Counted from the stretch's first letter, positions 1 to 9,082 are shown. The stretch is 27,426 bases of DNA from JAWOHX01 sp046484975 (GCA_046484975.1 JAWOHX010000095.1:1-27426), one strand, 5' to 3'. Numbers and translations: made by a program. Notes: a model not told the origin generated them from the letters alone.

Positions 1-1
1 G

Positions 2-1108
2 GGCGTGGGAGATACCACGGACATCGTGCAAAAGGAAATGTATACCTTTGAAGACAAAGGCGGACGGTCCCTGACCCTGCGGCCGGAAGCCACCGCAGGC
101 GTCGTGAGGAGCTATATCGAGAACGGCATGTCCTCCCTTGTCCAGCCTGTCAAACTGATGTACAACATCACCGCCTACAGGTACGAGAATGTACAAAAAG
201 GCAGGTACCGGGAGTTCAACCAGCTTGGAGTCGAGGCTTTCGGCTGTGAGAACCCGGGCATGGATGTGGAAATCATTAGCATGTTGAAGGTGTTCTTCGA
301 CAAGTTGGGCCTGCAAGCTCTGCAGCTCAACATCAACAGCATCGGATGCCCCGCATGCAGGGAGGCATACAACGGAATCATACGGGAATACTATAAAGAC
401 AAGACAGATGGGATGTGCGGGGACTGCAGGAAACGTTTTGAGAGGAACCCCCTCAGGATCATCGACTGCAAGGAACCCGGGTGCGATGCCCTGAGCCGTG
501 ATGTGCCATACATTCTGGACAACCTCTGCCCGGAATGCAAAAAACATTTCGACAAGGTGAAGGAAGGATTGTCCGGACTCGGGATTGAGTTTGCGGTCAA
601 CAAGAAAATCGTCCGCGGTCTGGATTATTACACAAAAACGGTATTCGAGTTCATCTCGGATAAAATAGGCGCCCAGGCGACAGTATGCGCAGGAGGTCGG
701 TATGACGGCCTGGTGGAATCCCTGGGGGGAGGGCAGGTGCCAGGAATCGGTTTCTCCATGGGGACGGAGCGTCTGCTGATGGTTCTGGAAAGCGGCAACC
801 TTGTCAAGAATGTGGAAAAAACACCGGTCCTGTACATTGCAACCATCGGGAACGAGGCATACAGGTTCGCCTTTGATTTGGTCTACCGGCTGAGACAGAA
901 CGGCATATACGCTGAAACGGACCTGATGAACCGGAGCATCAAGGCGCAGATGAAGTATTCGGACAAGAAAAACTCAAAATATGTCATCGTCCTTGGGCAA
1001 GAAGAACTGGAAACGAACAAGGCATTGATCAGGATCATGGCCACCGGCGAGGAAAAGCAGGTCAGCGTGGATTCAATTTTCAACAGGATCAAAGAGAATA
1101 AGATATAG
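2..1108 (+). CDS. hisS: Histidyl-tRNA synthetase, 5' end cut by window
   Basis: This cytoplasmic class II synthetase attaches histidine to tRNA-His using ATP. The reading frame is already open at base 2 (G-V-G-D-T-T-D-I-V), so the first roughly 50 residues lie outside the window; the GTG at base 5 is an internal valine, not a start. Visible signatures are motif 2 around TLRPEATAG, the HisRS-specific RGLDYYTKTVFEF, and the motif 3 region GGRYDGL followed by GIGFSMGTERLL. The last ~90 residues (VLYIATIG to VLGQEE) match the anticodon-binding domain. Two CxxC-type pairs in the middle (CPAC, CGDC, CPEC) are common in the bacterial insertion region. The stop TAG at 1106-1108 is 11 nt before aspS, so the two synthetases are probably cotranscribed, as in many Firmicutes. 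Identity is secure. Confidence 0.97.
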   Translation, partial: GVGDTTDIVQKEMYTFEDKGGRSLTLRPEATAGVVRSYIENGMSSLVQPVKLMYNITAYRYENVQKGRYREFNQLGVEAFGCENPGMDVEIISMLKVFFDKLGLQALQLNINSIGCPACREAYNGIIREYYKDKTDGMCGDCRKRFERNPLRIIDCKEPGCDALSRDVPYILDNLCPECKKHFDKVKEGLSGLGIEFAVNKKIVRGLDYYTKTVFEFISDKIGAQATVCAGGRYDGLVESLGGGQVPGIGFSMGTERLLMVLESGNLVKNVEKTPVLYIATIGNEAYRFAFDLVYRLRQNGIYAETDLMNRSIKAQMKYSDKKNSKYVIVLGQEELETNKALIRIMATGEEKQVSVDSIFNRIKENKI

Positions 1109-1119
1109 GGAGAGCACAG

Positions 1120-2904
1120 ATGACGGATTTTATGAAGGGCATGAAAAGAACGGGACTTTGTACCAGATACGGGATGGCTGACCAGGGCAAAGAAATCACT
1201 GTGATGGGGTGGGTAAACAAAAGAAGGGACCTCGGCGGGGTCATCTTCATAGATTTGCGTGATGTCTCCGGTATCATACAGGTGGTATTCCGATCCGAGA
1301 AAAATTCTGAGTCCTTCAAAAAGGCGGAGACTCTCCGAAGCGAATATGTCGTTGCCGTAAGAGGGAAGGTCATCGCAAGGGAGAAGGCAGCCGTCAATCC
1401 AAAACTGCAAACAGGGGAAATTGAAGTGGAGGGAATGGAGCTTAGGATTCTGAGTGAGGCGAAAACACCCCCCATCGACATGGACGAGGACAGCGACACC
1501 AACGAACTGACACGCCTCCAGTACCGTTATCTGGACCTTCGGAGGCCGGACATGCAGAAAAACCTGATCATGCGCTCCAGGCTCTACAAATCGGTGCGGG
1601 ATTTTTTCCATGGGAACGGATTCCATGAAATTGAAACACCGGTACTGACGAAGAGCACGCCCGAAGGCGCAAGGGATTACCTTGTCCCGAGCAGGGTGAA
1701 CAAAGGAACTTTCTATGCCCTTCCCCAGTCACCCCAGATTTTCAAGCAGCTGCTGATGGTCTCCGGCTTCGACCGTTACATGCAGATCACGAAATGCTAC
1801 AGGGATGAGGACCTCAGAAGGGACAGGCAACCGGAATTCACCCAGATCGACCTGGAAATGTCTTTCGTGGATGTGGATGATGTTCTGGAAATCAATGAGA
1901 GGTTCCTGAAGAACCTTGTCAAGGAAATGAAAGGAATCGACATTGCCATCCCATTCAGAAGGATGACATACAGTGAGGCCATGGACCTCTATGGATCCGA
2001 CAAGCCGGACACGCGGTTTGGGCTGGAGATTCACGACCTGACGGACATTTTTACAGGAAGCGGCTTCAAGGTGTTCTCGGAAACAGCATCCTCCGGTGGA
2101 AGAATCAAGGCGGTTAACCTGAAAAACCATGCGGACAGGTTGAGCAGGAGGGATCTTGATGCCCTGGTTGAAATGGCAAAACAATCCGGTGCAGGGGGGA
2201 TGTCCTGGATGGTGGTGGAAACCGACCAGGTCAAGTCTCCAATCCTGAAGTTTCTAGGAGAGCAGGAAATTAAGGAAACCCTCACATGTACGGATGCCTG
2301 TCCCAATGACATCCTGTTCCTGGTTTCCGAGGCCAACGACACAGCCAACAAGGTGCTGGGCAATCTGCGCCTTCACCTGGCAGGGAAATTCGGACTGATA
2401 AAGGACATGGAGGCATTGGCTTTCCTCTGGGTGACTGATTTTCCCCTTTTCGATTACAGCGAGGAAGAAAACAGATATGTGTCCATGCACCATCCTTTTA
2501 CCTCACCGAATGATGACCAGCTCCATCTGCTCCAGACAAAACCGGAAACGGTGAATGCCAAGGCCTATGACATTGTCTTAAACGGAAATGAAATTGGAGG
2601 CGGGAGCATCCGGATATACAACAGGGAAATACAAAGACAGGTGTTCAACCTGCTTGGATTCAGCGATCAGGAGGCCTATGAACGATTTGGGTTCCTGCTG
2701 GACGCTTTCGACTATGGTGTGCCACCACACGGCGGAATCGCTTACGGGTTTGACCGCATCGCCATGATTTTCGCAGGTTGCGACAACATCAGGGATGTCA
2801 TTGCTTTCCCGAAAATCCAAAACGCTTCCTGCCCCCTGACCAATGCACCATCCAAAGTGGATGTCAAGCAGCTGGCTGAATTGGGAATCAAAACCGTTTC
2901 GTGA
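1120..2904 (+). CDS. aspS: Aspartyl-tRNA synthetase, bacterial type
   Basis: It charges tRNA-Asp with aspartate in the cytoplasm. The 594-residue length is normal for the bacterial type, which carries a GAD insertion domain. In order I see an N-terminal OB-fold anticodon-binding domain (GWVNKRRDLGG at 30-40, FIDLRDVSGIIQVVF), class II motif 2 (CYRDEDLRRDRQPEFTQIDL), the insertion region, NEIGGGSIRIYN, and motif 3 GIAYGFDRIAMIFAG near the C terminus. The start is set by AGGGAGAG at 1107-1114, 5 nt before the ATG. Leu38 sits where non-discriminating AspRS enzymes often carry His, so I lean towards an enzyme specific for tRNA-Asp; this is inference from known family differences and was not tested. 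It lies 11 nt after hisS and 17 nt before the WG lipoprotein gene. Confidence 0.98.
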   Translation: MTDFMKGMKRTGLCTRYGMADQGKEITVMGWVNKRRDLGGVIFIDLRDVSGIIQVVFRSEKNSESFKKAETLRSEYVVAVRGKVIAREKAAVNPKLQTGEIEVEGMELRILSEAKTPPIDMDEDSDTNELTRLQYRYLDLRRPDMQKNLIMRSRLYKSVRDFFHGNGFHEIETPVLTKSTPEGARDYLVPSRVNKGTFYALPQSPQIFKQLLMVSGFDRYMQITKCYRDEDLRRDRQPEFTQIDLEMSFVDVDDVLEINERFLKNLVKEMKGIDIAIPFRRMTYSEAMDLYGSDKPDTRFGLEIHDLTDIFTGSGFKVFSETASSGGRIKAVNLKNHADRLSRRDLDALVEMAKQSGAGGMSWMVVETDQVKSPILKFLGEQEIKETLTCTDACPNDILFLVSEANDTANKVLGNLRLHLAGKFGLIKDMEALAFLWVTDFPLFDYSEEENRYVSMHHPFTSPNDDQLHLLQTKPETVNAKAYDIVLNGNEIGGGSIRIYNREIQRQVFNLLGFSDQEAYERFGFLLDAFDYGVPPHGGIAYGFDRIAMIFAGCDNIRDVIAFPKIQNASCPLTNAPSKVDVKQLAELGIKTVS

Positions 2905-2921
2905 AGGGAGTATGATCACGC

Positions 2922-3959
2922 ATGAATCAAGGTATACCTGGAAAGAGACAAAATAGAATGGTGCGCAGAGGCATTCAGGCGATATGTGCCTTGTGTGTTT
3001 CCATGGCGCTTCTGACCGGCTGCATCTTCAAAATACCCGTCAACCTTCACGGGTTCATCGACAGGGAAGGAAACTGGCTTCAGGAACCCTTTTTCCATAG
3101 TGCCATACCTTTCAGCGAAGGGTTGTATGCTGTCCGTGCAGGAGAAGAAGCCTATGGGAAATGGGGATTTGTGGACAGGAACGGAGAACAGGCCATTGGT
3201 TTCAATTATGATGCCGCAGGATTCTTCAGCTTCGGAATGGCACCTGTCATGGTGAGAACAGAAGACCGGCAGGAATGGTTTTTCATTGACAGGGAGGAAA
3301 ACAAACTGTTTGGGAAATATTTTTTATCTGCATATCCATTCTCGGAAGGATATGCCGCAGTCCAGTCTGCCGATGATGAAACCTATGGAAAGTGGGGATT
3401 CATTGATGTTTTTGGAAATTATGCCATAGAGCCGCAGTTTCTGGGGGCCGGTTCATTTTCAGAAGGGCTGGCAATGTATGTGGAAGGTGTGGGGATTGCC
3501 GGTATCTGCGGTTACATCGACCAGCAGGGCGAGATTGTCATTCCCGCCAGGTATTCGTATGGAGGCCTGTTCTCGGAAGGTTTGGCCGCAGTGAAGCTGA
3601 CGGCAAACATGGACAACCCGGACTGGGGATACATCGACATGAAGGGAGAGGTGGTCATTGATTTCCAATACACCTACGCAAGGGCGTTTTCAGAAGGTCT
3701 TGCACCTGTCATGACAGGCGCCACAATATCCGGAACCTGGGGCTATATTGATCAAGATGGAGAGACGGTGCTTGAAAGCATCTATTACGACGCATTGTCC
3801 TTCAGCGAAGGCCTGGCTGCGGTGAACAGGACCAGAAGCGACATCGATGGATGGGGATATATCGATACGAAGGGTATGACCGTCATTGACGGCAACTATT
3901 CCTCCGCATCAGATTTTAAGGATGGGACCGCGCCGGTTTCCATCGTGGAAAGAAGATGA
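2922..3959 (+). CDS. WG-repeat lipoprotein
   Basis: The product is a predicted exported lipoprotein of 345 residues. A basic N terminus (KRQNRMVRRG) and a hydrophobic stretch lead to the lipobox LLTGC, with the lipidated Cys at residue 34. The rest is about eight tandem WG repeats of roughly 30-40 residues. Each has the pattern W-G-[FY]-[IV]-D-x-x-G, then a short strand, then F-S-E-G-L-A-x-V; examples are KWGFVDRNGE, KWGFIDVFGN, DWGYIDMKGE and TWGYIDQDGE. WG repeats form beta-propeller-like surfaces, and the function of most such proteins is unknown. The SD-like AAGGGAG at 2904-2910 lies 11 nt before this ATG. An in-frame ATG at 2958 would give a more typical short signal peptide and is a real alternative. 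The gene overlaps recJ by 4 bp (ATGA), so it sits inside a translation and repair operon without an obvious link to it. Confidence 0.85.
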   Translation: MNQGIPGKRQNRMVRRGIQAICALCVSMALLTGCIFKIPVNLHGFIDREGNWLQEPFFHSAIPFSEGLYAVRAGEEAYGKWGFVDRNGEQAIGFNYDAAGFFSFGMAPVMVRTEDRQEWFFIDREENKLFGKYFLSAYPFSEGYAAVQSADDETYGKWGFIDVFGNYAIEPQFLGAGSFSEGLAMYVEGVGIAGICGYIDQQGEIVIPARYSYGGLFSEGLAAVKLTANMDNPDWGYIDMKGEVVIDFQYTYARAFSEGLAPVMTGATISGTWGYIDQDGETVLESIYYDALSFSEGLAAVNRTRSDIDGWGYIDTKGMTVIDGNYSSASDFKDGTAPVSIVERR

Positions 3960-5737
3960 TGGCGGAGAATTGGATCCTGCGGAACAGGAAAGCCGATATC
4001 CGGGGCATGTCAGAAAAATACAACCTCACTCCGCTCACATGCCGGCTCATGGCGAACAGGGGAATTCTGGAAGAATTCGATATCGCCTCCTTCCTGCAAC
4101 CTTCTATGGACAAGCTCCATGACCCTTTCCTTTTGAAGGACATGGAGAAAGCGGTGACCATCATCCAGAATGGAATCCTTGCAAACAAGAAAATCCGCAT
4201 ATCGGGGGATTATGACCAGGACGGCAATGCAGCCGTCCTGACGCTGTACAAAGGCCTGAAACGATGCGGCGCACAGGTGGACTATATGATTCCCCACAGG
4301 ATTGAGGACGGTTACGGGATCAATGAGAGAATGGTGGAAAGCGCCAGGGATGAAGGCATGGACATCATCATCACCTGTGACAACGGAATAACGGCATTCG
4401 AGGCGGTGGAAACCGCCAAAAGACTGGGAATCCAGACCATCATAACAGATCATCATGACCTGGCAGCCGAGCAGGATGAAGCAGGAGGAACCAGCTTCAG
4501 GCTTCCCGCCGCAGACGCGGTCATCAATCCCAAAAGAAATGACTGCCAGTATCCCTGCAAGGACCTCAGCGGAGCGGGGGTGGCCTTTAAATTTGTTCAA
4601 GCGCTTTACGACAGGATGCGGATAGACAGCGGGGAAGCCTTGGAATTCCTGGGCTTTGTTGCCATGGGAACCGTTTGCGATGTGGTGAACCTGACCGGTG
4701 AAAACCGCATCATCGTGAAAGAGGGTCTGATTGCTATCCAAAACACCAGGAACATCGGTCTTCGAGCCCTGATCAATGTCACGGGCCTGGCAGGAAAGGA
4801 AATCACTGTTTTTTCCCTCGGGTTCATCCTCGGGCCCTGCATCAACGCCTCCGGAAGGCTTGACAATGCCCGGATCGCTGTGGATCTCATGCTTACACAA
4901 GATGCAGTTACAGCCAATGAATATGCATTGAGACTCTATGCCCTGAACGAGGAGCGCAAGGCCATCACCCAGGCAGGATATGAAAATGTCCTTTCCTCAA
5001 TCCAGGGAAGCCCAATGGAAGGGGATGACTTACTGGTCATATATGAGGCTGACCTGCATGAAAGCATTGCAGGCATTGTGGCGGGAAGAATCAAGGAAAA
5101 ATTCTTCAGGCCGGCCATTGTCCTCACGGATTCCTCCGAAACCGGCATCCTCAAGGGATCCGGAAGGTCTCTGGAAGGCATCGACCTGTTCCGGGTATTG
5201 TCGTCCTGCGGGGATGTTATCGAACGATTCGGCGGGCATCCGATGGCGGCGGGACTGTCGCTCAAAAAAGAAAACCTCGGAGCGTTTCGGGAAAAAGCCA
5301 ACTGCATTGTATCGGAGACGGTTGACAGGCATGTTTTCGAACCCCGCCTGGAAATCGATGCCCGGCTTCCTTTGGGAGGGATCAGCTTCCGCCTGGTGGA
5401 TGAACTGAAGATCCTGGAACCCCATGGAAAGGGAAATCCCAGGCCGGTATTCGCGGAAAGGGACCTTTCTGTCAAAAGAATACGCGTCATGGGAAAAGAC
5501 AGGAAGGCAATCGGAATGACCCTCCTGGATAAGAAAGGAAAGGAGGCGAATGCCGTATATTTCGGGGATGCACAAGCTTTCCTTGATTATGTGAACGCAA
5601 AGGCTGGAAACTGCCAGTTGGATGCCGCCTTGTCAGGCAGGCCCAACAATATCCTCCTGGACATCGCCTTTTACCCTGCTGTCAATGAATACAAAGGACA
5701 AAAAAACCTTCAAATCATCGTCAATTCATACAGATGA
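3956..5737 (+). CDS. recJ: Single-strand DNA-specific exonuclease RecJ (DHH family)
   Basis: RecJ degrades single-stranded DNA 5' to 3' in recombination and repair in the cytoplasm. The DHH phosphoesterase motifs are intact: GDYDQDG (84-90), IPHRIEDGYG (112-121), CDNGI (141-145), the DHH triplet at 165-167, and LSGAGVAFKF (204-213). The DHHA1 domain carries GGHPMAAGL from residue 426, and a C-terminal OB-like segment follows (PHGKGNPRPVF and after). At 593 residues it is slightly longer than the usual core. Motif I has Q-D-G-N-A-A where E. coli RecJ has A-D-G-A-T-S; the catalytic Asp residues are kept. The start ATG overlaps the TGA of the WG lipoprotein gene, giving translational coupling. 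A second ATG directly follows and cannot be excluded. Clostridia can carry a second RecJ-like gene elsewhere, so this could be the shorter paralogue. Confidence 0.9.
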   Translation: MMAENWILRNRKADIRGMSEKYNLTPLTCRLMANRGILEEFDIASFLQPSMDKLHDPFLLKDMEKAVTIIQNGILANKKIRISGDYDQDGNAAVLTLYKGLKRCGAQVDYMIPHRIEDGYGINERMVESARDEGMDIIITCDNGITAFEAVETAKRLGIQTIITDHHDLAAEQDEAGGTSFRLPAADAVINPKRNDCQYPCKDLSGAGVAFKFVQALYDRMRIDSGEALEFLGFVAMGTVCDVVNLTGENRIIVKEGLIAIQNTRNIGLRALINVTGLAGKEITVFSLGFILGPCINASGRLDNARIAVDLMLTQDAVTANEYALRLYALNEERKAITQAGYENVLSSIQGSPMEGDDLLVIYEADLHESIAGIVAGRIKEKFFRPAIVLTDSSETGILKGSGRSLEGIDLFRVLSSCGDVIERFGGHPMAAGLSLKKENLGAFREKANCIVSETVDRHVFEPRLEIDARLPLGGISFRLVDELKILEPHGKGNPRPVFAERDLSVKRIRVMGKDRKAIGMTLLDKKGKEANAVYFGDAQAFLDYVNAKAGNCQLDAALSGRPNNILLDIAFYPAVNEYKGQKNLQIIVNSYR

Positions 5738-5767
5738 CTGACGCCATGGGCATTTGTGAGGTATAAT
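5738..5767 (+). promoter_or_regulatory. Putative sigma-A promoter of relA operon
   Basis: A perfect TATAAT lies at 5762-5767. CTGACG at 5738-5743 (4 of 6 matches to TTGACA) is a plausible -35, with an 18-bp spacer. It fills the 60-bp gap between recJ and relA, and the relA ribosome binding site AGGAG at 5786-5790 follows. The -10 is strong and the -35 is weak. Confidence 0.6.
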
Positions 5768-5797
5768 GATTGATACAACAGGTTTAGGAGAGAGGAA

Positions 5798-7981
5798 ATG
5801 GACAGACCATTCGAGCTGCTGGTTGCAGACATCAGGAAATATAATCCTAATTCCAATTTTTCCCTGATAGAGAAAGCCTATGAATTTGCCAAGAATTTCC
5901 ATACCGGGCAGATGAGGGATTCAGGGGAGCCTTTCGTCAACCATCCTGTTGAGGTTGCAAGGATTCTTGCGACCCTGGAGCTCAACTCGAAAACAATAGC
6001 TGCTGGAATCCTGCATGATGTCATTGAGGATACCAATGCGACTTTTGAGCAGGTCGCCAAGGAATTCGGCCTGGAAATCGCCCAGATGGTGGACGGGGTC
6101 TCCACCCTGTCCACATTGCATTTTGCCACCAAGAAGGAACATCACATCGAGAACATCAGGAAAATGTTCCTTGCCATGTCAAAGGACATCCGTGTCATCA
6201 TCATCAAGCTGTCGGACAGGCTGCACAACATGCGGACCCTTCAGCATGTCTCAGTGGAGAAACAGCTTGAGAAATCCAAGGAGACCCTGGAGATTTATGC
6301 ACCAATCGCCCATCGGCTGGGGATGTCCGCGTTCAAGTGGGAACTGGAGGACCTGTCCTTCAGATACCTGCACAAGCAGGAGTATTATCAGCTTGTAAAC
6401 GGCATCGCAGCGAAACGCAAGGAACGGGAAGAATACATCGACGACATCATTCTTGAAATCAAGCAGAACCTCAAGGAAAAAGACATTTCCGCCAATGTGG
6501 ACGGACGCGTCAAGCACCTCTACAGCATATACAAGAAAATGCAGGAACAGGGCAAGGAACTGGAAAACATCTTCGACCTTTTCGCCTTGAGGATCATTGT
6601 GGATTCCATCAGCGATTGTTACTCGGCCCTGGGACTGGTGCATGAGCTGTACCGTCCTGTTCCGGGACGTTTCAAGGACTACATCGCCATGCCGAAAAAC
6701 AACATGTACCAGTCATTGCACACCACCTTGATCGGCAGCAAGGGGATTACCTTCGAGGTGCAGATCCGCACATGGCAGATGCATTCCGTGGCAGAATTTG
6801 GCATCGCTGCACACTGGAAATACAAACAGGGCCTGAAGGAAACCACGGATGCTGACAACAAACTGGCCTGGCTCAGGCAACTGGTGGAATGGCAGAAAGA
6901 CACCAATGATTCCGATGAATTCTATGACACCCTCCGGATTGACCTGTTCGACGACGAGGTCTTCGTATTCACTCCAAAGGGTGATGTGATCAATCTTCCT
7001 GCAAAATCCACATCCATTGATTTTGCCTATGCCATCCACAGCGCAGTGGGCAACAAGATGATCGGGGCAAAAGTGAACGGAAAGATCGAACCCTTGACCT
7101 ACCGGTTGCAGAACGGCGACATCATCGAGATTCTCACCTCCGCTTCCTCCAGGGGTCCGAGCATGGACTGGCTGAAGATGGTGAAGAGTTCCCAGGCGAA
7201 GAACAAAATCAAGCAATTCTTCAAAAAGGAACGGCGGGAAGAAAACATTGAGAAGGGCAAGGACATGGTGGAGAGGGAGTTGAAAAGACAGGGGATTTCA
7301 TTCCAGGAACTCTTCAAGCCCCAATATTATGAGGAGATGCTCAAACGCTACAATTTCATAAACCTGGAGGATGCTTTCTGTGCCATCGGATATTCCGGGA
7401 TTTCCTCCAACAAGGTCATCACGAAGGTCAGGGAGGAATACAAGAAGCAGAACAAGGAGGAGCAGGAGCCCCTGCAGCAGGGAAAACTGGAACATGAACA
7501 CCAGGCAAGGAAAAGGAGCGAGCAAGGAATCGTCGTCAGGGACATCGATAATTGCCTTGTGAAAATCAGCAGGTGCTGCAATCCGTTGCCGGGGGACGAT
7601 ATCACCGGATACATCACCCGTGGAAAAGGTGTTACCGTACACCGGAAGGACTGTATCAATGTGCTCAACAATCCACAGTACGAGGCAAGGCTCATCGAGG
7701 TGGCATGGTCGGATGAGATCAAAGAGACCTATCAATCTGAAATTTCCATCAAGTGCTATGACAGGAACAATATTCTTGCTGAAATCACGAAGACCATCAA
7801 TGACAGCAAAGTGCCCATCAATGCCATCGAAGCAAAAACGTCGAAGGACGGAACCGCAATGATACGGATGCGCCTGCAGATCAATGACAAGGACGAACTG
7901 GCGAACATCATCAAGAAAATAAAGAGAATCAGTGGTATCATTGAAATATCAAGGACGAACAGGAGAGTAAAAAGCAAGTGA
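5798..7981 (+). CDS. relA: Bifunctional (p)ppGpp synthetase/hydrolase, RelA/SpoT long form
   Basis: The long Rel enzyme makes and degrades the alarmone (p)ppGpp from GTP or GDP and ATP, and senses starvation at the ribosome. Domains in order: an HD hydrolase with His49, His73-Asp74 (ILHDVIEDT) and Asp140 (LSDRLHNMRT); a synthetase domain with RFKD at 291-294, YQSLH at 304-308 and Glu320 in FEVQIRT; a TGS domain near 386-446 (DEVFVFTPKGDVINLP); a conserved Cys-rich segment (ISRCCNPLPGDDI); and a C-terminal ACT domain from about 650. RFKD is the charge type of bifunctional Rel enzymes, unlike the acidic motif of E. coli RelA, and the HD residues are intact, so both activities are expected. At 727 residues it is full length. 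AGGAG at 5786-5790 sets the ATG. It overlaps dtd by 4 bp. Confidence 0.97.
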   Translation: MDRPFELLVADIRKYNPNSNFSLIEKAYEFAKNFHTGQMRDSGEPFVNHPVEVARILATLELNSKTIAAGILHDVIEDTNATFEQVAKEFGLEIAQMVDGVSTLSTLHFATKKEHHIENIRKMFLAMSKDIRVIIIKLSDRLHNMRTLQHVSVEKQLEKSKETLEIYAPIAHRLGMSAFKWELEDLSFRYLHKQEYYQLVNGIAAKRKEREEYIDDIILEIKQNLKEKDISANVDGRVKHLYSIYKKMQEQGKELENIFDLFALRIIVDSISDCYSALGLVHELYRPVPGRFKDYIAMPKNNMYQSLHTTLIGSKGITFEVQIRTWQMHSVAEFGIAAHWKYKQGLKETTDADNKLAWLRQLVEWQKDTNDSDEFYDTLRIDLFDDEVFVFTPKGDVINLPAKSTSIDFAYAIHSAVGNKMIGAKVNGKIEPLTYRLQNGDIIEILTSASSRGPSMDWLKMVKSSQAKNKIKQFFKKERREENIEKGKDMVERELKRQGISFQELFKPQYYEEMLKRYNFINLEDAFCAIGYSGISSNKVITKVREEYKKQNKEEQEPLQQGKLEHEHQARKRSEQGIVVRDIDNCLVKISRCCNPLPGDDITGYITRGKGVTVHRKDCINVLNNPQYEARLIEVAWSDEIKETYQSEISIKCYDRNNILAEITKTINDSKVPINAIEAKTSKDGTAMIRMRLQINDKDELANIIKKIKRISGIIEISRTNRRVKSK

Positions 7982-8424
7982 GGGCAGTGGTGCAAAGAGT
8001 CAGCAGCAGCAGTGTCTCGGTGGGAGGCCAAAACGTCGGGACAATCTCGAAGGGAATCAATGTTCTCCTTGCCGTAAGGCAGGGGGATGACATTTCCGAT
8101 GCCGGGAATCTTGCGGACAGGATCATGAGACTGCGGATTTTCCCGGATGCTGAGGGCAAGATGAATCTTTCAGTGCAGGATATCAAAGGCGGAATCCTGG
8201 TCATCAGCCAGTTTACCTTGTACGGGGACTGCGCAAAGGGAACCCGTCCGAGTTTTACCGAGAGCGCGGATGCAAAGACAGCCGAATTCCTGTACGGACA
8301 GTTTCTCGGCCATCTGAAGGAGCATTATGCCAACCGCATAGAAAGCGGCGTTTTCGGAGCGATGATGGAGGTGGATATACAAAACGACGGCCCGGTGACT
8401 TTGATCCTGGAGAGCAGGAAATGA
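7978..8424 (+). CDS. dtd: D-aminoacyl-tRNA deacylase
   Basis: Dtd removes D-amino acids (and glycine mischarged on tRNA-Ala) from tRNAs, a translation proofreading step in the cytoplasm. The 148-residue length is typical. Family signatures are the N-terminal MRAVVQRVSSSSVSV, the SQFTLYGDCAKGTRPSF block in the middle, and the C-terminal NDGPVTLILES, whose Gly-Pro is the cross-subunit chirality-checking element. The start is GTG, overlapping the relA stop (GTGA), with AGGAGAG at 7961-7967. The gene ends in an ATGA overlap with the next gene, so relA, dtd and the hydrolase should be translated as one coupled unit. The relA-dtd pairing is widespread in Firmicutes. Confidence 0.97.
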   Translation: MRAVVQRVSSSSVSVGGQNVGTISKGINVLLAVRQGDDISDAGNLADRIMRLRIFPDAEGKMNLSVQDIKGGILVISQFTLYGDCAKGTRPSFTESADAKTAEFLYGQFLGHLKEHYANRIESGVFGAMMEVDIQNDGPVTLILESRK

Positions 8425-9032
8425 TTATTGAAACCATTGCCCGGGGCATGTTGGGAGCCAATTGTTACATTGTCATCCATGGAAACACAGGCGTCGTCAT
8501 AGACCCTTGTGTGAAGGAGGGGCACATCGCATCCCGGATGGAAAAATATGGCTTGACCATTCCATGGATCATCATCACCCATGCCCATGTGGACCATATC
8601 CTGCATTTGGAGGAGACTAGGAACCTGACCGGCGCAAAAACAGCCATCCATGAGCTGGAGGATGATTTCCTGGGCAATCCACTGCACAACGGGTCCCTGT
8701 TGTTCGGGATGAATAAAGTGTTCCCGCCGGCGGATATGATTCTACGGGACAACGACATACTGAGAGCAGGGGACATGGAGATGGAGATCCGCTGGACACC
8801 GGGACATTCCCCCGGAGGGATATGCATACTGGTGGATGGGCATGTGTTTACAGGGGACACCCTGTTTTACGGATCCGTGGGGCGAACGGACCTGGGCAAC
8901 GGGTCACAGGATGATCTGATCCGCTCCATACGGAACAAGCTGATGGTGCTTCCCGATGATACAGTGGTGCATCCTGGCCACGGAACCGCCACCAGCATCG
9001 GCCGCGAGAGAAAACACAACATTTACATATGA
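8421..9032 (+). CDS. MBL-fold metallo-hydrolase, glyoxalase II-like
   Basis: This 203-residue cytoplasmic protein belongs to the short glyoxalase II-like group of metallo-beta-lactamase-fold hydrolases (YcbL type). The metal site is complete: THAHVDH (His54, His56, Asp58, His59), His129 in TPGHSPGG, Asp146 in GDTLF, and HPGHG near 184-188 with His187 as the likely ligand. Such enzymes hydrolyse thioesters, but the substrate is not readable from sequence, and glutathione is often absent in Clostridia. The ATG overlaps the dtd stop by 4 bp, and GGAGAG at 8409-8414 precedes it. This gene commonly follows dtd in Clostridia, often before hemZ and hisS; here the next gene is guaB. The stop lies inside the guaB promoter region. 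Confidence 0.93.
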   Translation: MIIETIARGMLGANCYIVIHGNTGVVIDPCVKEGHIASRMEKYGLTIPWIIITHAHVDHILHLEETRNLTGAKTAIHELEDDFLGNPLHNGSLLFGMNKVFPPADMILRDNDILRAGDMEMEIRWTPGHSPGGICILVDGHVFTGDTLFYGSVGRTDLGNGSQDDLIRSIRNKLMVLPDDTVVHPGHGTATSIGRERKHNIYI

Positions 9033-9050
9033 ATGAAAGTATGTTATAAT
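9022..9050 (+). promoter_or_regulatory. Strong sigma-A promoter of guaB
   Basis: TTTACA at 9022-9027 (5 of 6 to consensus), an exact 17-bp spacer, and an extended -10 TGTTATAAT (TATAAT at 9045-9050). The -35 lies inside the last codons of the upstream hydrolase gene. The predicted leader is only about 25-30 nt, so there is no room for a purine riboswitch. This is the best-matching promoter in the window. Confidence 0.85.
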
Positions 9051-9082
9051 TTTGAAAATTTACAATATGAAGGGGTGAAAAA

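Noticed and set aside
883..1626. Open frame of 247 codons on the minus strand
   Set aside because: It lies antisense to hisS and aspS, has no ribosome binding site or recognisable domain, and mirrors the codon pattern of the real genes.
4010..4900. Open frame of 296 codons on the minus strand inside recJ
   Set aside because: It is fully antisense to conserved DHH motifs of recJ and shows no protein family features.
9033..9082. Purine riboswitch upstream of guaB
   Set aside because: The predicted leader is only about 25-30 nt, too short for an aptamer, and no conserved purine-riboswitch core is seen.
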